Counted from the first letter of the stretch, positions 25,288-34,961 are shown. The stretch is 64,000 nt of DNA from 13-2-20CM-66-19 sp963824395 (GCA_963824395.1 CAWGPF010000001.1:372001-436000); one strand, 5' to 3'. A program made the numbers and translations. The notes: generated by a model from the letters alone, not told the origin.

Positions 25288-26310
25288 ATGTGGGCTGGCA
25301 TCCAGGAATCAATGGCCGCATCTGTCGCCGCTTTGCGCGCGCCAGCTTTGACTTCGCAACCTGCCGGCCTTTCCGCGCGCAAGCGAGTGCCGCGCACCTG
25401 CATGGGCGCCGCAGTGCTGCTGTCGCCGCTTCTTTTCGTAAGCGCTGTGCAGGCGGCGTCCCCGGTTAGCCTAACCAGCTCAACTTATTCTTGCGCACAG
25501 GACAGTCAAAGGCCGAGGTCGACCTGTGAGCCAACGCGGATTCCGAAGCACGCCTATCTCGATGCCGACGCCTCCCAGTGGGAGTGCGAACGTGGCTACC
25601 GCCAGACAGATGACGGTTGCGCGTTCATAAATGTCCCGTCCCACGCGCATTTGACCGATTACGCCTTCGGAAAAGGCTGGGAGTGCGAGGCCGGGTACCA
25701 AGATAGCGGAGGCAGCTGCCAACCGGTGCACGTGCCGCCGAACGCCTACCCGTCCTACGATCCCTTTGGACCGGGGTGGGTCTGCAAGCGCGGCTACCTG
25801 TCCCAGGGCGGGAGGTGCATCGCCATCAAGATCCCGGCGCACGCCTATCTCGTGGCCGCCGGGGATGGCTGGCAATGTCAACGCGGCTTCTATAACAAGA
25901 ACGAATCAGCATGCGCCGTGCTTCTGCTGCCGAAGAATGCGCACCTTGGTGACACGGGTCATGACTGGGAATGCGATCGCGGCTTTCGCAAGCAAGGCTA
26001 CGGTTGCGCAGTGGTGCAACCCCCCAGCCACGCATATCCCACTTACGAACTCTATGGACGCGGGTGGAGGTGTGAACGCGGGTACGCGGCGTCCCGCGAC
26101 TCATGCCTCCCCGTTCGAGTTCCCGAAAACGCGTTTCTCGGAGCGTCCGGCGAACAGTGGGAGTGTGAGCGCGGATTTGCACAAATGGGTGACACATGCA
26201 TACCGATTCACGTGCCACCCCATGCTCACGTTGACATTCTCGGAAACTCATGGGAGTGCAACGCCGGCTATCAGGCGCGTCAAGATCGGTGTGTCGCGGG
26301 CGGTGCGTAA
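25288..26310 (+). CDS. secreted cysteine-rich protein with eight tandem repeats
   Basis: A 340-residue exported protein. The signal peptide is near residues 31-57 (MGAAVLLSPLLFVSAVQA); the Met at residue 9 (base 25312), with AGGA upstream, is an alternative start. From Cys80 to Cys335 there are eight units of 31-33 residues with the pattern C-x3-[IV]xP-x-[HN]-A-[YHF]-x(7-11)-W-x-C-x2-G-[YF]-x(6-9). Each unit has two cysteines: 80/100, 111/133, 144/166, 177/196, 209/229, 240/262, 273/293, 304/324. The invariant W-x-C and P-x-[HN]-A suggest small disulfide-stapled hairpins stacked in a rod. Longer units containing Y.xYDPFG or Y.LYG alternate irregularly. Function unknown; adhesion or surface display is a guess. 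Confidence 0.85.
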   Translation: MWAGIQESMAASVAALRAPALTSQPAGLSARKRVPRTCMGAAVLLSPLLFVSAVQAASPVSLTSSTYSCAQDSQRPRSTCEPTRIPKHAYLDADASQWECERGYRQTDDGCAFINVPSHAHLTDYAFGKGWECEAGYQDSGGSCQPVHVPPNAYPSYDPFGPGWVCKRGYLSQGGRCIAIKIPAHAYLVAAGDGWQCQRGFYNKNESACAVLLLPKNAHLGDTGHDWECDRGFRKQGYGCAVVQPPSHAYPTYELYGRGWRCERGYAASRDSCLPVRVPENAFLGASGEQWECERGFAQMGDTCIPIHVPPHAHVDILGNSWECNAGYQARQDRCVAGGA

Positions 26311-26437
26311 CAGCGCCCGAAATTCCCGACGGCCGGCTCTCTCAGGTGCGACCCGCGGCCCGCGACCTACAGCGCTCTACTTAGGAATTCGTTTGGGCTC
26401 AAGTGCGCGCTACTCAGCCATTCATGACTCCGCCGCG

Positions 26438-27364
26438 TCAGACGGACCCCGCCACAACAGCTTCCGCGGATAAAATGCCCTGGTCGCGATAGCGCTCGCT
26501 AAGAAACTCGACGAAGGCCCGCACCTTCTTCGGCGGTGGCCCCGGGGCCGGAAACACGGCGTGTACCGGCGTCCGCGGAGCCTCAAACTCGGCTAACACG
26601 CGCCGCAGCCTGCCACTGTTGAGCGCTTCCTGTGCCAGCCACGTCGGCAACACGGCCAATCCGGCTCCGCCGAGCACGGCATCCAGCAACGCTTCTTGGT
26701 TATTCGTGCGCAGTCGTCCTTTGACCCGCACCGTAATCCTGCGCCCCTGCTCCTGGAAGGTCCACTCATCGGCGCGCAGATAGTGCGTAAAGTGCAAGCA
26801 GTTGTGCTGCGCCAGCTCGCGGGGGTGCCTCGGTGCAGGATGCCTACTGAAATACTCCCTTGAGCCCACCACCGCCCGTTGCACGTACCCTAGTCGACGC
26901 GCAATCAAACTGTCTTTCTGCAGCACCGCGACCCGGACGGCGACATCCAGACGCTGTTCGGTCAAGGATTCGCAGTGATCGCTCAAAAGTAAGTAGAACG
27001 ATAAACGTGGATAGCGTTCAAGAAACTCGGCCATTGACGGGGCGACATGATAACGACCGAACGTGACGGGTGCGGTCAGACGAAGTTCGCCCGCAGGCGC
27101 TATCGCGTGAGCCTGTACGGCGGCGTCGGCCTCGCGAATCCCCTCGAGAAGCGCAAGGCAGCGCCGATAGTACAAACGACCGGCGTCGGTCTCAGTCAAG
27201 CCCCGAGTAGTGCGCGCAATCAGGCGCACGCCGAGCTCGCGCTCAAGTGAGCTCAGCACCCGACTCACACTGGGCAGGGAAATTCCGAGGCTCTCGGCGG
27301 TGGCCGACAGACTGCGACGATCAATGATCGTTGCAAATACGCGCATCGCATGCAGCCGATCCAT
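26438..27364 (-). CDS. LysR-family transcriptional regulator
   Basis: A 308-residue regulator. The winged HTH spans residues 1-60 (MDRLHAMRVFATIIDRRSLS, ESLGISLPSVSRVLSSLERELGVRLIARTTRGLTETDAG), then the effector domain (ELRLTAPVTFGRYHVAPSMAEFLERYPRL; GGAGLAVLPTWLA). The type is the CrgA/DmlR-like group. No divergent target gene is close: the next plus-strand gene is uncertain, so its regulon cannot be inferred. It is convergent with the repeat-protein gene. Confidence 0.9.
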   Translation of the reverse strand: MDRLHAMRVFATIIDRRSLSATAESLGISLPSVSRVLSSLERELGVRLIARTTRGLTETDAGRLYYRRCLALLEGIREADAAVQAHAIAPAGELRLTAPVTFGRYHVAPSMAEFLERYPRLSFYLLLSDHCESLTEQRLDVAVRVAVLQKDSLIARRLGYVQRAVVGSREYFSRHPAPRHPRELAQHNCLHFTHYLRADEWTFQEQGRRITVRVKGRLRTNNQEALLDAVLGGAGLAVLPTWLAQEALNSGRLRRVLAEFEAPRTPVHAVFPAPGPPPKKVRAFVEFLSERYRDQGILSAEAVVAGSV

Positions 27365-27707
27365 CCGACCTAACTCTCTTTCAATTCATGAAACAATGGT
27401 ATCCGCGCACCTGAATCAGTCAATGAACTTCGTCAAAGTCTTCGTGTCACATATGTTCACGGAGGCGTCGCGTACAGGCTCGCGACCGCGTGGTCTCTTT
27501 TGGCCTTCCGGCGTTTACCTTCTGCGCCGTGGCCGCGCCCGCCGCGGCGGGGTGTGCTTTGAGACTTGCGTGAAAGAGTGATTCGCAGCCTGAGCCAATG
27601 CGTTGCGCGCCGTCGCGTGACATTCACCGCAGAATGCTCGCGGATGTCAGAAGGTGCTCGTTCAGCGAAGAGGGAAAGCTTCTGCTGATCCAGCCAGGGT
27701 GAGGCTG
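27365..27707. other. gene-free stretch
   Basis: 343 bp upstream of the LysR gene. I see no gene; it should contain the LysR promoter. Confidence 0.25.
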
Positions 27708-27980
27708 ATGAACCGGCACGGAGAGATCGCCAACTCGAGCTTAGCCGTTTGCATGGGGCAGCCGCTGAAACGTAGCAATACGAGCCCGGGCGTCACCGTC
27801 CTCGCATTTGTCGCCGGCGGTGTGTTGGGTCTCGCGTCAACGTATCGCCTTCGCGCCTCAATCCCCAAGACCAGGGCCGAACCGTCCGGAAGGGTAACGG
27901 CCGCCCGACGAGCGGACGCTCAGGCGCCCAGCAAACTAACCACGAAAGTTGCTCAGAGAATCGCGTCGGATGCCGCGTAA
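27708..27980 (+). CDS. hypothetical small membrane protein (uncertain)
   Basis: A 90-codon frame beginning after GGTGAGGCTG. It has one hydrophobic stretch (VTVLAFVAGGVLGLAS) followed by a basic, alanine-rich tail. It overlaps the 3' end of the chloride channel gene by 28 bp on the opposite strand. No family is recognised, and it may not be real. Confidence 0.25.
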   Translation: MNRHGEIANSSLAVCMGQPLKRSNTSPGVTVLAFVAGGVLGLASTYRLRASIPKTRAEPSGRVTAARRADAQAPSKLTTKVAQRIASDAA

Positions 27981-29764
27981 GGCTTAATGCTCTCAGCGAC
28001 GGAGTCGGCCACATGTTCTTTGGTAATCAAACCGACAACGGTTTTGGTTCGCGGAATCCTCTCCTCAGTTTCTACGACGACGGCCATGATCGCCTTTCTG
28101 CGCCACATGCGTCCGATGACGTTGAACATGATGTCCTCACCGCGCGCAATCGTGAAGTTTGGGCTAGCGACGTCCCCGAGCGAGAGCCCGGTAAAAGCGC
28201 CTTCGAGACCGCGGCGCAGAGCGGTATTAACCCGCAATACGCCAGCGATCTTCTCGTCGCGCGTGATCACGACGTGCCGCATTCGACCCTCGTGTTCGGG
28301 CAATCGTAGAAAATCGTCGAATGCCGTGGTGTGCGGCAGGATCAGGATGTCCTTGTCCATCACGTCGACAGCACGGCGAACAAGAAACATATTGGCATGC
28401 AGGGCTTTTGGAATGAAGTGACGCCGAGCGAGGAGCTTGATCGTGTAGATGTTTTCACGAGACAGGACGCGCCGGCAGCCGATACTGATCGCAACCGCGA
28501 TGATCATCGGCATGACGATGCCGTAGTCCAGGGTCATCTCAAAGATCATAGTGACTGCCGTCATCGCCGCGCCCGTGCCACCCCCCACCATCGCCGCCAT
28601 GCCAACCATTGCGAACGCCGGAACGCTGACGTCAGCGGATGGGACCATCTGGTGGCAGAGCGCGCCAAACGCCCCTCCAAGGGTGGCGCCCATATACAGC
28701 GACGGCGAGAAAATCCCACCCGACGATCCCGATCCAAGGCTTACCGATGTCGCGACAAGCTTGGCGGCGGAAAGCAGGACCAGGAAGGGGGCCGCCGCCA
28801 GTCCACCCAAGAGCACGTCCTGTATCGTCGAATAGCCGACACCTTCGATCCGATAGTGACCACTCAAGCGAAAGAACGCATACATCATCGCGCCAACCAG
28901 GGTCATTCCGATGCTGTGGCGCAGGTAGGGATTCTTGATCCGATCGAATTGGGTCTCCGCCAAGTGCAGGCCACGGATGAAACTGGCCGCCGCAATGCCC
29001 GCCACCACACCCAAAATTGCGTACAGCAACAGGACGTAGATCGCCGACGGGTGAACGGATAGGGTTCCAAGAGCCGGCACGTCGAACGCCGGGCGAGGGC
29101 CAAAGAAAATCCGGCCGACGAACGTCGCGGTTCCGGTCGCGAGCGCCACGGGCAGGAATGTGCGGGTGCTGACCTCCGGCATCATGAGTTCGATCGCGAA
29201 GATTACCCCTCCGATCGGCGTGTTGAAGGTGGAGGCGATGCCCGCGCCCGCGCCGGCGGCGACTAGCGTGATGCGCTGCCACGCCTCAAGCCGGATGATC
29301 TGCCCAATGCTAGACCCCAACGACGCGCCAATCTGAATGATCGGTCCCTCTCGCCCGACGGCCGAACCGCTGCCGATTGACAAAGCTGAGGCTAGTGACT
29401 TTACCGCCGCCACAACCGGACGAATGCGGCCCTCCTTGTAGAAAATCGCATCCATCACTTCCGGGACGCCATGTCCGCGTGCCTCGGGCGCAAACGTCCT
29501 GACTAGAAAAACCACTGCCAGCCCGCCAATCACGGGAACGAAAATGACCAGGGCGCCCCAGGGAGAGGGCGGCGTGTAGACATTGGCGTCATAGACGAGG
29601 GAGAAGCGACCCAAGAAGAACACGTTGTGTACGAGGGCGATCAGTCCGCGAAAGAATACCGCGCCAAATCCCGTCACCACGCCCACAAGAACTGCAATAA
29701 TTGAAAGGACCAACAGATTAGCGGAACGCTCGGCGGCCCTGGTCCCGGTGGCGGTGTCACTCAT
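27953..29764 (-). CDS. ClC-family chloride channel/transporter with CBS domains
   Basis: A 603-residue membrane protein. The ClC core (about residues 20-430) has all selectivity motifs: GHGVPE (residues 98-102; usual GSGIP with His replacing Ser), GSGSAVGREGP with gating Glu139, and GSGSSGGIFSPSLYMGA. At the internal proton-site position the sequence is FAIELM, so the second glutamate of E. coli ClcA (E203) appears to be Leu. The C-terminal 150 residues form a CBS pair (DKDILILPHTTAFDDFLRLP; GVLRVNTALRR; VVGLITKEHVAD). Role: anion flux, perhaps in pH or osmotic control. Confidence 0.93.
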   Translation of the reverse strand: MSDTATGTRAAERSANLLVLSIIAVLVGVVTGFGAVFFRGLIALVHNVFFLGRFSLVYDANVYTPPSPWGALVIFVPVIGGLAVVFLVRTFAPEARGHGVPEVMDAIFYKEGRIRPVVAAVKSLASALSIGSGSAVGREGPIIQIGASLGSSIGQIIRLEAWQRITLVAAGAGAGIASTFNTPIGGVIFAIELMMPEVSTRTFLPVALATGTATFVGRIFFGPRPAFDVPALGTLSVHPSAIYVLLLYAILGVVAGIAAASFIRGLHLAETQFDRIKNPYLRHSIGMTLVGAMMYAFFRLSGHYRIEGVGYSTIQDVLLGGLAAAPFLVLLSAAKLVATSVSLGSGSSGGIFSPSLYMGATLGGAFGALCHQMVPSADVSVPAFAMVGMAAMVGGGTGAAMTAVTMIFEMTLDYGIVMPMIIAVAISIGCRRVLSRENIYTIKLLARRHFIPKALHANMFLVRRAVDVMDKDILILPHTTAFDDFLRLPEHEGRMRHVVITRDEKIAGVLRVNTALRRGLEGAFTGLSLGDVASPNFTIARGEDIMFNVIGRMWRRKAIMAVVVETEERIPRTKTVVGLITKEHVADSVAESIKPYAASDAIL

Positions 29765-29930
29765 CGCGTCATATCTCTTAGTGAAGGCTTTGTGGATGAA
29801 GGTTGCGCAAACGAACCTTGACGCAGGGGCCTAGGGCCTCGCAAGAAAGGAGCGCCTTATCGAATCCGCGCGCTTTCGCTGCTCAAAGAACGATATAAAA
29901 TGCTAGGCGGACTTCTGCGGGAGACGCCTT

Positions 29931-30671
29931 TCACACGGCGAGCAGCGGAATTCCGGGTTGCGCTATTCTCAGCACATAGTCCACAACGTCTCGAATCATC
30001 CTGCGACTGAGTGGAGCATGGCCAAAGAGCGTACGGTAATAGAACGGCCCGGTCAGCATATCGAGTACCAACTCGATATTCAGATCCGCGCGCGTCTCGC
30101 CACGTGTTTGAGCGCGAGCGAACGCCTCGCGCATTGACTTCCGCCGCGTGGCGAGGACCTCGTGGCGCAGCTTCGCGGCGAGTTCCACGTCTTCCGCCAT
30201 GTCCGCAACGAGGCCCGCCAATGCCCGCCCAAGCGGCCCTGAGAATGCGTGCATGAGCGTACTCACGGCGGCCTCGAGATCTCGGCGCAGTCCCCCGGTA
30301 TCCGAAGCCGGCCGGTCACCCAGTTCGTTGAGAACCGCATAGGTAACGAGGTGGCGTTTGCTCGGCCATCGACGATACAGACTGGTCCTCGCTCGCCCCA
30401 CCCTGCGCGCGATGCCGTCAATGGTGACAGAGCGGTAACCGCGACTGCGCAGCGCCTCGAGAACGGCCGTTACGACTTCCCGGTCAATGGCATCGTTGCG
30501 AGGCCGACCGGGGCGATCAGCCGACCGCAGGCGACGGCCTGAGACACCGCGTGCAGCTACGAGCCCCCTGCCGACAGCACCCACCCCGCGATGACGAAGA
30601 CGCCTTGGCAAGTGACTCTCGTAATCCTCGACCACCCGTCGTCGATTTCCTGTGAGACTACGGTTGCTCAT
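29931..30671 (-). CDS. TetR-family regulator
   Basis: A protein of up to 246 residues from the ATG at 30671. The helix-turn-helix (REVVTAVLEALRSRGYRSVT, IDGIARRVGRARTSLYRRWPSKRHLV) begins only about 70 residues in, after a very arginine-rich, low-complexity stretch, so the true start may lie further in, near GRPRNDAIDRE. The C-terminal domain (LNIELVLDMLTGPFYYRTLFGHAPLS) is of the TetR_C_11/AcrR-like type. Its start overlaps the 3' end of the large exported-protein gene by 14 bp, so the two are probably co-transcribed. Confidence 0.85.
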   Translation of the reverse strand: MSNRSLTGNRRRVVEDYESHLPRRLRHRGVGAVGRGLVAARGVSGRRLRSADRPGRPRNDAIDREVVTAVLEALRSRGYRSVTIDGIARRVGRARTSLYRRWPSKRHLVTYAVLNELGDRPASDTGGLRRDLEAAVSTLMHAFSGPLGRALAGLVADMAEDVELAAKLRHEVLATRRKSMREAFARAQTRGETRADLNIELVLDMLTGPFYYRTLFGHAPLSRRMIRDVVDYVLRIAQPGIPLLAV

Positions 30672-33297
30672 GGTCCAATGATCCGGTGGTCTGAACGTTC
30701 GAGGGTCCCTGTACGAGGCCATCCACGCTAGATGCGGTGGCCGTCGGAGGCTGACCCTTGGGGAGGATCACGGGCGAATCTTGAGTTCCTGCAAGAGGCG
30801 CCTGTTGGGGGACCTCGGGCTTAGGCGCCGGTGTAGCGCGGCCGTCTCCCGCCTCGGTAGCGCCCGGGGTCTGCGCTTTGACGCCCAGCAGCGCTGTGCT
30901 GACTACGGAGGGATCGTCACGCAACTTGATGTAGAGACGTCCATCCGTCGGATGCGGGATTACGAGCGTCTGATCGGTAAATCCGTCTGGAATGGGTGTG
31001 GGTTGAGTGAATTCTCGATCACTCGATACCGAGTCGAGCAGAAACAGGTTGGCACCGCTCAATGAACAACCCGCCTCTGGCGCAGCGGGGCAATCCACTC
31101 CCGTGAGTTTCGGTAGACGCACCAGGGTCACCAGCGACCGCCAGTCGCCCGTCACGCCGTCAATGATGCGCCTAAACCGTAGCGGCCCAAAAGCCGACAC
31201 GCCAAACGCCTGCTTGGGATTCAAAGTCACCACCGCGACTTTCGCGCTCTGCAGTACTACGTCCCCTGACGCGACGCCAAGCACCACCGAGTTGGTGCCA
31301 TCCATCGTTGCCACTTCTACCTTGTCCCCATGAGTGAACAGCGGCGGTGATTGCGCACGCAGCGAAAATGTCAATTCGGCCTCCAGCGGCAGCTCATGCT
31401 CGTCAGAAAGCTGTACGTCGCTGTCGCGCGTCGCGACCCCTGGCTTCACGGTCTTGCTGATAAGAACCGCACTCGGCCGCGGTGCGTCGACAGATACGTT
31501 TACCTCGAGGGTCCGCCCGTCCTTCAGTGTCACCGCCGCCTTCGATACCTCACCTGGCTTCACGGCAGGAATTGGCCGGCCTCCCTCGCTCAGCAGAGTA
31601 AGTTCGTCACGACCATCAGTCGTCAACAGTGTTCCTGGGAAGAATTTCGTATTCTGGAACGAGAGGCTCTCAACCTCGTCGAGCCGATTGCCATGCAGAG
31701 CGCCCTCGTTGTCTCCAGCGTGAAGGGTGAAGCGCTCGAGGTGGCCCGCTTCTGAAAACGCGTGAATTGACAGAGACTGCGGGTTGGGAACAGCGAACTC
31801 CTTGATTAGAAGTGTCAGCTCTCCCGCATTCACTTCCTGGAGTGGAAGTTGCGCCTCGACCTCCGTGGCGCTTTTCGTCTTCCAATCCACCTTCCATTGC
31901 TTCCCCGCCGCACTCATCAGAGACACCTGCTCAAGGCAGCTCACGTTATTCGCATGCAGATGAACTGTGTCCGGGCGACCGACAATCAAACCCGCTGAGT
32001 CACCGGGGCCGAATCTCCATGCTTGTTCGCCCGGGTTGACAAATTGAAAGCCCGGGCCCTCAAACGCGTCGAATCCCCATTGTCCACGCAAAGAAGCCCT
32101 AGCCGGAGTAGCTGAGACGACAGAGTTCAAGGCTGCCGCGTCCACAACGAATCCGCCGCGCGCAGCATCCGCCCGGGTCGGTAGGTCGAGCGCTGAGCCA
32201 TCCCTGTTTAGAACGTGCAGTACCAAATCGTGCGCATATCCGGTGGAAAAAACGAGCGGTGCTCCTTCAACGGCCAGAACCAATGGGTCTTTCCTCGCGC
32301 AGAGGGTCTGACCGGGATTGACCGCGTGCAACGGTGGAAATTGAGGGGCCTCGACCGCCGGCAGCGCAACCACCAAGACCGACTTCGGGTCATGAAACGA
32401 GGGTGGAGCGTTCAAGGTGAGGGCGAGTTGGCGACCGTGCGGGACGGTAAGCGCTGGGAAGTACTGATACTGAGCGGTGTAAAGCGAGTCGAGAATCTTG
32501 GCGATGTCGAATATCGAGCCGATAAACGGCCCGTAGTAACCCGATCTCAGCTGGGGGGTGTTGCTCGCCTCGATGGCCAGATCGCTCGCAGGCCCTGAGG
32601 TGAGTTGCTGCGCAATGGACGCACCATGACCGTCGTCCAGGATCAGAGATTCGCGTCCCTGAGCCAGACAGGACGCCTGCAGCACCTCAATCTTCCCGAG
32701 ACACTTTTCGTCCACTTTGATCGCTAGGCTGCGTGCAAGGAGTGGCGCCGCTTCCTTCAGCAGAGACGGATCAGTGTCACCCAGGCTCCGAATGGCCGTC
32801 AGATAGGTCTCCAGGCGCGAACGATCCAGAGTTGCCTGATTAAGATCCTGCGAGGTACGTACGAACGCGCCGGGTCGACCCCGCACGGCATTCACCAGGG
32901 TCTTAAAGTCACCGCCCGTCTGCGGCGCAAGAAACACCAGCAACTGCTGCGCGCCCTGCGGCACTGTCAAAGTCAGACCCGCTTTAGAGCATCGATTCGT
33001 CCACGTCTCGCATCGAGAGAACCACTCGACCGGGGGCGGATTGGTCGCCCCACGCAGAAAGGTCGCCACCATGAGGTAGTGAGCGGACTGCCCAGGCGAT
33101 AAGTCAGCCTTCAGCCATACTCGGTCGCCGACGGCGAGGTTAGGCACTTGCGAGGCCGGAAGGCTCCTCGCACCACGGGTTATTTCAACCTCAATACCAG
33201 GCCCGGCCAGGTCGAACGCGGCCGGGTCTGCGTGCCCCAGACTGACGGCCAACAACCCTAGCAGAATCGGGTTCGGTTTTCCTCGAGCGAAATTCAT
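30658..33297 (-). CDS. large exported protein of unknown function
   Basis: An 879-residue protein from the ATG at 33297, chosen because a signal peptide (MNFARGKPNPILLGLLAVSLGHA) follows it directly; the open frame extends 51 codons further up without a ribosome site. The N-terminal part (about 25-330) contains VGDRVWLKADLSPGQSAHYLMVATFLRGATNPPPVEWF and GGDFKTLVNAVRGRPGAFVRTSQDLNQATLDRSRL, which read as one conserved domain. The rest is beta-rich with Ig-like spacing; the last 60 residues are proline/alanine-rich. No catalytic motif is seen. It is probably periplasmic or surface exposed. The overlap with a downstream TetR gene is unusual for such a protein. Confidence 0.75.
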   Translation of the reverse strand: MNFARGKPNPILLGLLAVSLGHADPAAFDLAGPGIEVEITRGARSLPASQVPNLAVGDRVWLKADLSPGQSAHYLMVATFLRGATNPPPVEWFSRCETWTNRCSKAGLTLTVPQGAQQLLVFLAPQTGGDFKTLVNAVRGRPGAFVRTSQDLNQATLDRSRLETYLTAIRSLGDTDPSLLKEAAPLLARSLAIKVDEKCLGKIEVLQASCLAQGRESLILDDGHGASIAQQLTSGPASDLAIEASNTPQLRSGYYGPFIGSIFDIAKILDSLYTAQYQYFPALTVPHGRQLALTLNAPPSFHDPKSVLVVALPAVEAPQFPPLHAVNPGQTLCARKDPLVLAVEGAPLVFSTGYAHDLVLHVLNRDGSALDLPTRADAARGGFVVDAAALNSVVSATPARASLRGQWGFDAFEGPGFQFVNPGEQAWRFGPGDSAGLIVGRPDTVHLHANNVSCLEQVSLMSAAGKQWKVDWKTKSATEVEAQLPLQEVNAGELTLLIKEFAVPNPQSLSIHAFSEAGHLERFTLHAGDNEGALHGNRLDEVESLSFQNTKFFPGTLLTTDGRDELTLLSEGGRPIPAVKPGEVSKAAVTLKDGRTLEVNVSVDAPRPSAVLISKTVKPGVATRDSDVQLSDEHELPLEAELTFSLRAQSPPLFTHGDKVEVATMDGTNSVVLGVASGDVVLQSAKVAVVTLNPKQAFGVSAFGPLRFRRIIDGVTGDWRSLVTLVRLPKLTGVDCPAAPEAGCSLSGANLFLLDSVSSDREFTQPTPIPDGFTDQTLVIPHPTDGRLYIKLRDDPSVVSTALLGVKAQTPGATEAGDGRATPAPKPEVPQQAPLAGTQDSPVILPKGQPPTATASSVDGLVQGPSNVQTTGSLDHEQP

Positions 33298-33656
33298 GCC
33301 GGTTATTACGTCGAAGCTTTGCTTTCGATACATACTGTATCGTATTTGGCAGAGAATTTCTTGTGACAGAGTGCTCGCCCCGACGGGTTCGGCGGCACGC
33401 GGGCTTAGTAAAGAGCGCCCGGTTTTGACTGATCGCACGCGCCGGGGCACACGGGCGCCGAGTGCGTCATTAAGAGGCGCACCGCTTAAGAACCCGTGTC
33501 GCCCGCCCGGAGATGATCGGCCGTAGCGCGTACGGGTTGGGGCAGCGCTTATGGACTAGCAAGTGTCCGTTATGATGTGTGAGGGGTGTTACTGCGGAGT
33601 CAACCGTAGCAACAGGATATTCATGCTGGTCGGGCCGCCAGCCGCGGGAGCGACTC
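33298..33656. promoter_or_regulatory. divergent intergenic region with a short palindrome
   Basis: 359 bp between the large exported-protein gene and the antiporter gene. GATAC-ATACT-GTATC (33327-33341), 30 bp upstream of the exported-protein start, is a perfect 5+5+5 inverted repeat and could be the operator of the TetR protein encoded in the same transcript. I see no gene here. Confidence 0.35.
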
Positions 33657-34844
33657 GTGACAAGTGGCATCGCGCCGTGGGCAATTCTGCTTCTGGTGGC
33701 CAGCGTCGTGGGCGTACTCGCGCGCCGCTTGCACGTCCCGTACAGCGTCGGGCTGGTCCTCGCCGGAATTGCGCTGGCCTTACTGCCCTGGCATCCCTCG
33801 GTCACCTTGAGCCGCGAACTCGTCTACACAGGGATACTTCCGCCGCTGATTTTCCAAGCCGCGTTTGAGCTGCGATGGGATTCTCTGAGACCTAATCTTC
33901 TCCTGGTAGTCACCCTTGCGACAGTGGGTGTGATGTTGTCCTCAGTCGCGACCGGCGTGTTGATGGGCGGCCTCGTCCACTGGCCGATGTCCGCTGGCCT
34001 CCTCTTCGGCGTCGTGATGGCAGCCACGGATCCTGTGTCGGTCCTCTCCACACTCAGGGAGATCGGAGCCCGCGGGCGTCTCGCTTTAATAATTGAGGCT
34101 GAGAGCCTACTCAATGATGGGAGCGCTGCGATTCTGTTCGCCATAGCCATGGGCTTCGTTGCCGGAGCACCGCTGACGTACAAAGCGGTTGCCATCACGC
34201 TCGGGGCGACTCTCTCGATTGGCTTGCTAGCGGGAACGATTGTGGCCGGCATCGTTCTTGCTATTGCAGGGCGCACGGATGACCACCTGATCGAGGTCGC
34301 GCTGACGGCGGTAGCGGCGTACGGATCATTCCTCGTCGCGGAGCACTTCGGTGGCTCCGGAATTCTGGCCACGCTCACTACCGGTATGCTGCTTGGGAAT
34401 CTCGCCCCGCTGTGGGGATTCATTTCGGAGGCTGGCGATCGAGCCGTCCGCTCCACATGGGAGTTCATCACCTTCCTCGCGAACTCCCTGGTCTTCTTGC
34501 TGATCGGCCTCGCCGAAGCGCACGAGGACTTTGGAGGTCTCTGGTGGACGGCAGGCGCCGCCGTAATAGCGGTACTCGCCGGACGCGCAGCCGCCGTCTA
34601 CCCGGTGTGTGCCCTGTTCTCTCGGGGGCATGACCGCCTCGGTGCCATACAACAGCATGCACTTGTCTGGGGTGGCCTGCGGGGCGCACTCGGACTTGCG
34701 CTCGTGCTCAACATTCCGGACACATACCCGAGGCGGCATCCGATCGTTGTCGTGACGTTCGCTGTCGTCGCCTTCTCGATCATCGTTCAAGGGCTGACCT
34801 GCCGTCCCCTCTTGCGCCGGGCCTGTCGGTCGACCGCGCGGTAA
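33657..34844 (+). CDS. CPA1-family Na+/H+ antiporter
   Basis: A 395-residue inner-membrane cation/proton antiporter with about 11-12 helices. Motifs: ATDPVSVLSTLREIG (the DP pair of helix 5) and EAESLLNDGSAAILF (helix 6 ND/GSA motif). WGGLRGALGLALVL near the end is also typical. The GTG at 33657 has GGGAG upstream; the longer frame starting at 33579 adds a non-hydrophobic, unlikely N-terminus. A second antiporter of another subgroup lies at 37616-39223. Confidence 0.9.
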   Translation: MTSGIAPWAILLLVASVVGVLARRLHVPYSVGLVLAGIALALLPWHPSVTLSRELVYTGILPPLIFQAAFELRWDSLRPNLLLVVTLATVGVMLSSVATGVLMGGLVHWPMSAGLLFGVVMAATDPVSVLSTLREIGARGRLALIIEAESLLNDGSAAILFAIAMGFVAGAPLTYKAVAITLGATLSIGLLAGTIVAGIVLAIAGRTDDHLIEVALTAVAAYGSFLVAEHFGGSGILATLTTGMLLGNLAPLWGFISEAGDRAVRSTWEFITFLANSLVFLLIGLAEAHEDFGGLWWTAGAAVIAVLAGRAAAVYPVCALFSRGHDRLGAIQQHALVWGGLRGALGLALVLNIPDTYPRRHPIVVVTFAVVAFSIIVQGLTCRPLLRRACRSTAR

Positions 34845-34961
34845 AGGCGTCGCTCCCTCTGCGTCAGGCTTACCAAGCGAGACGATCGGTACTTACACAT
34901 GCTGCCGATATATTGCATGCTTGCTCACACCGTTGGCATTGCCGCAGACCTCAGTTCATCG

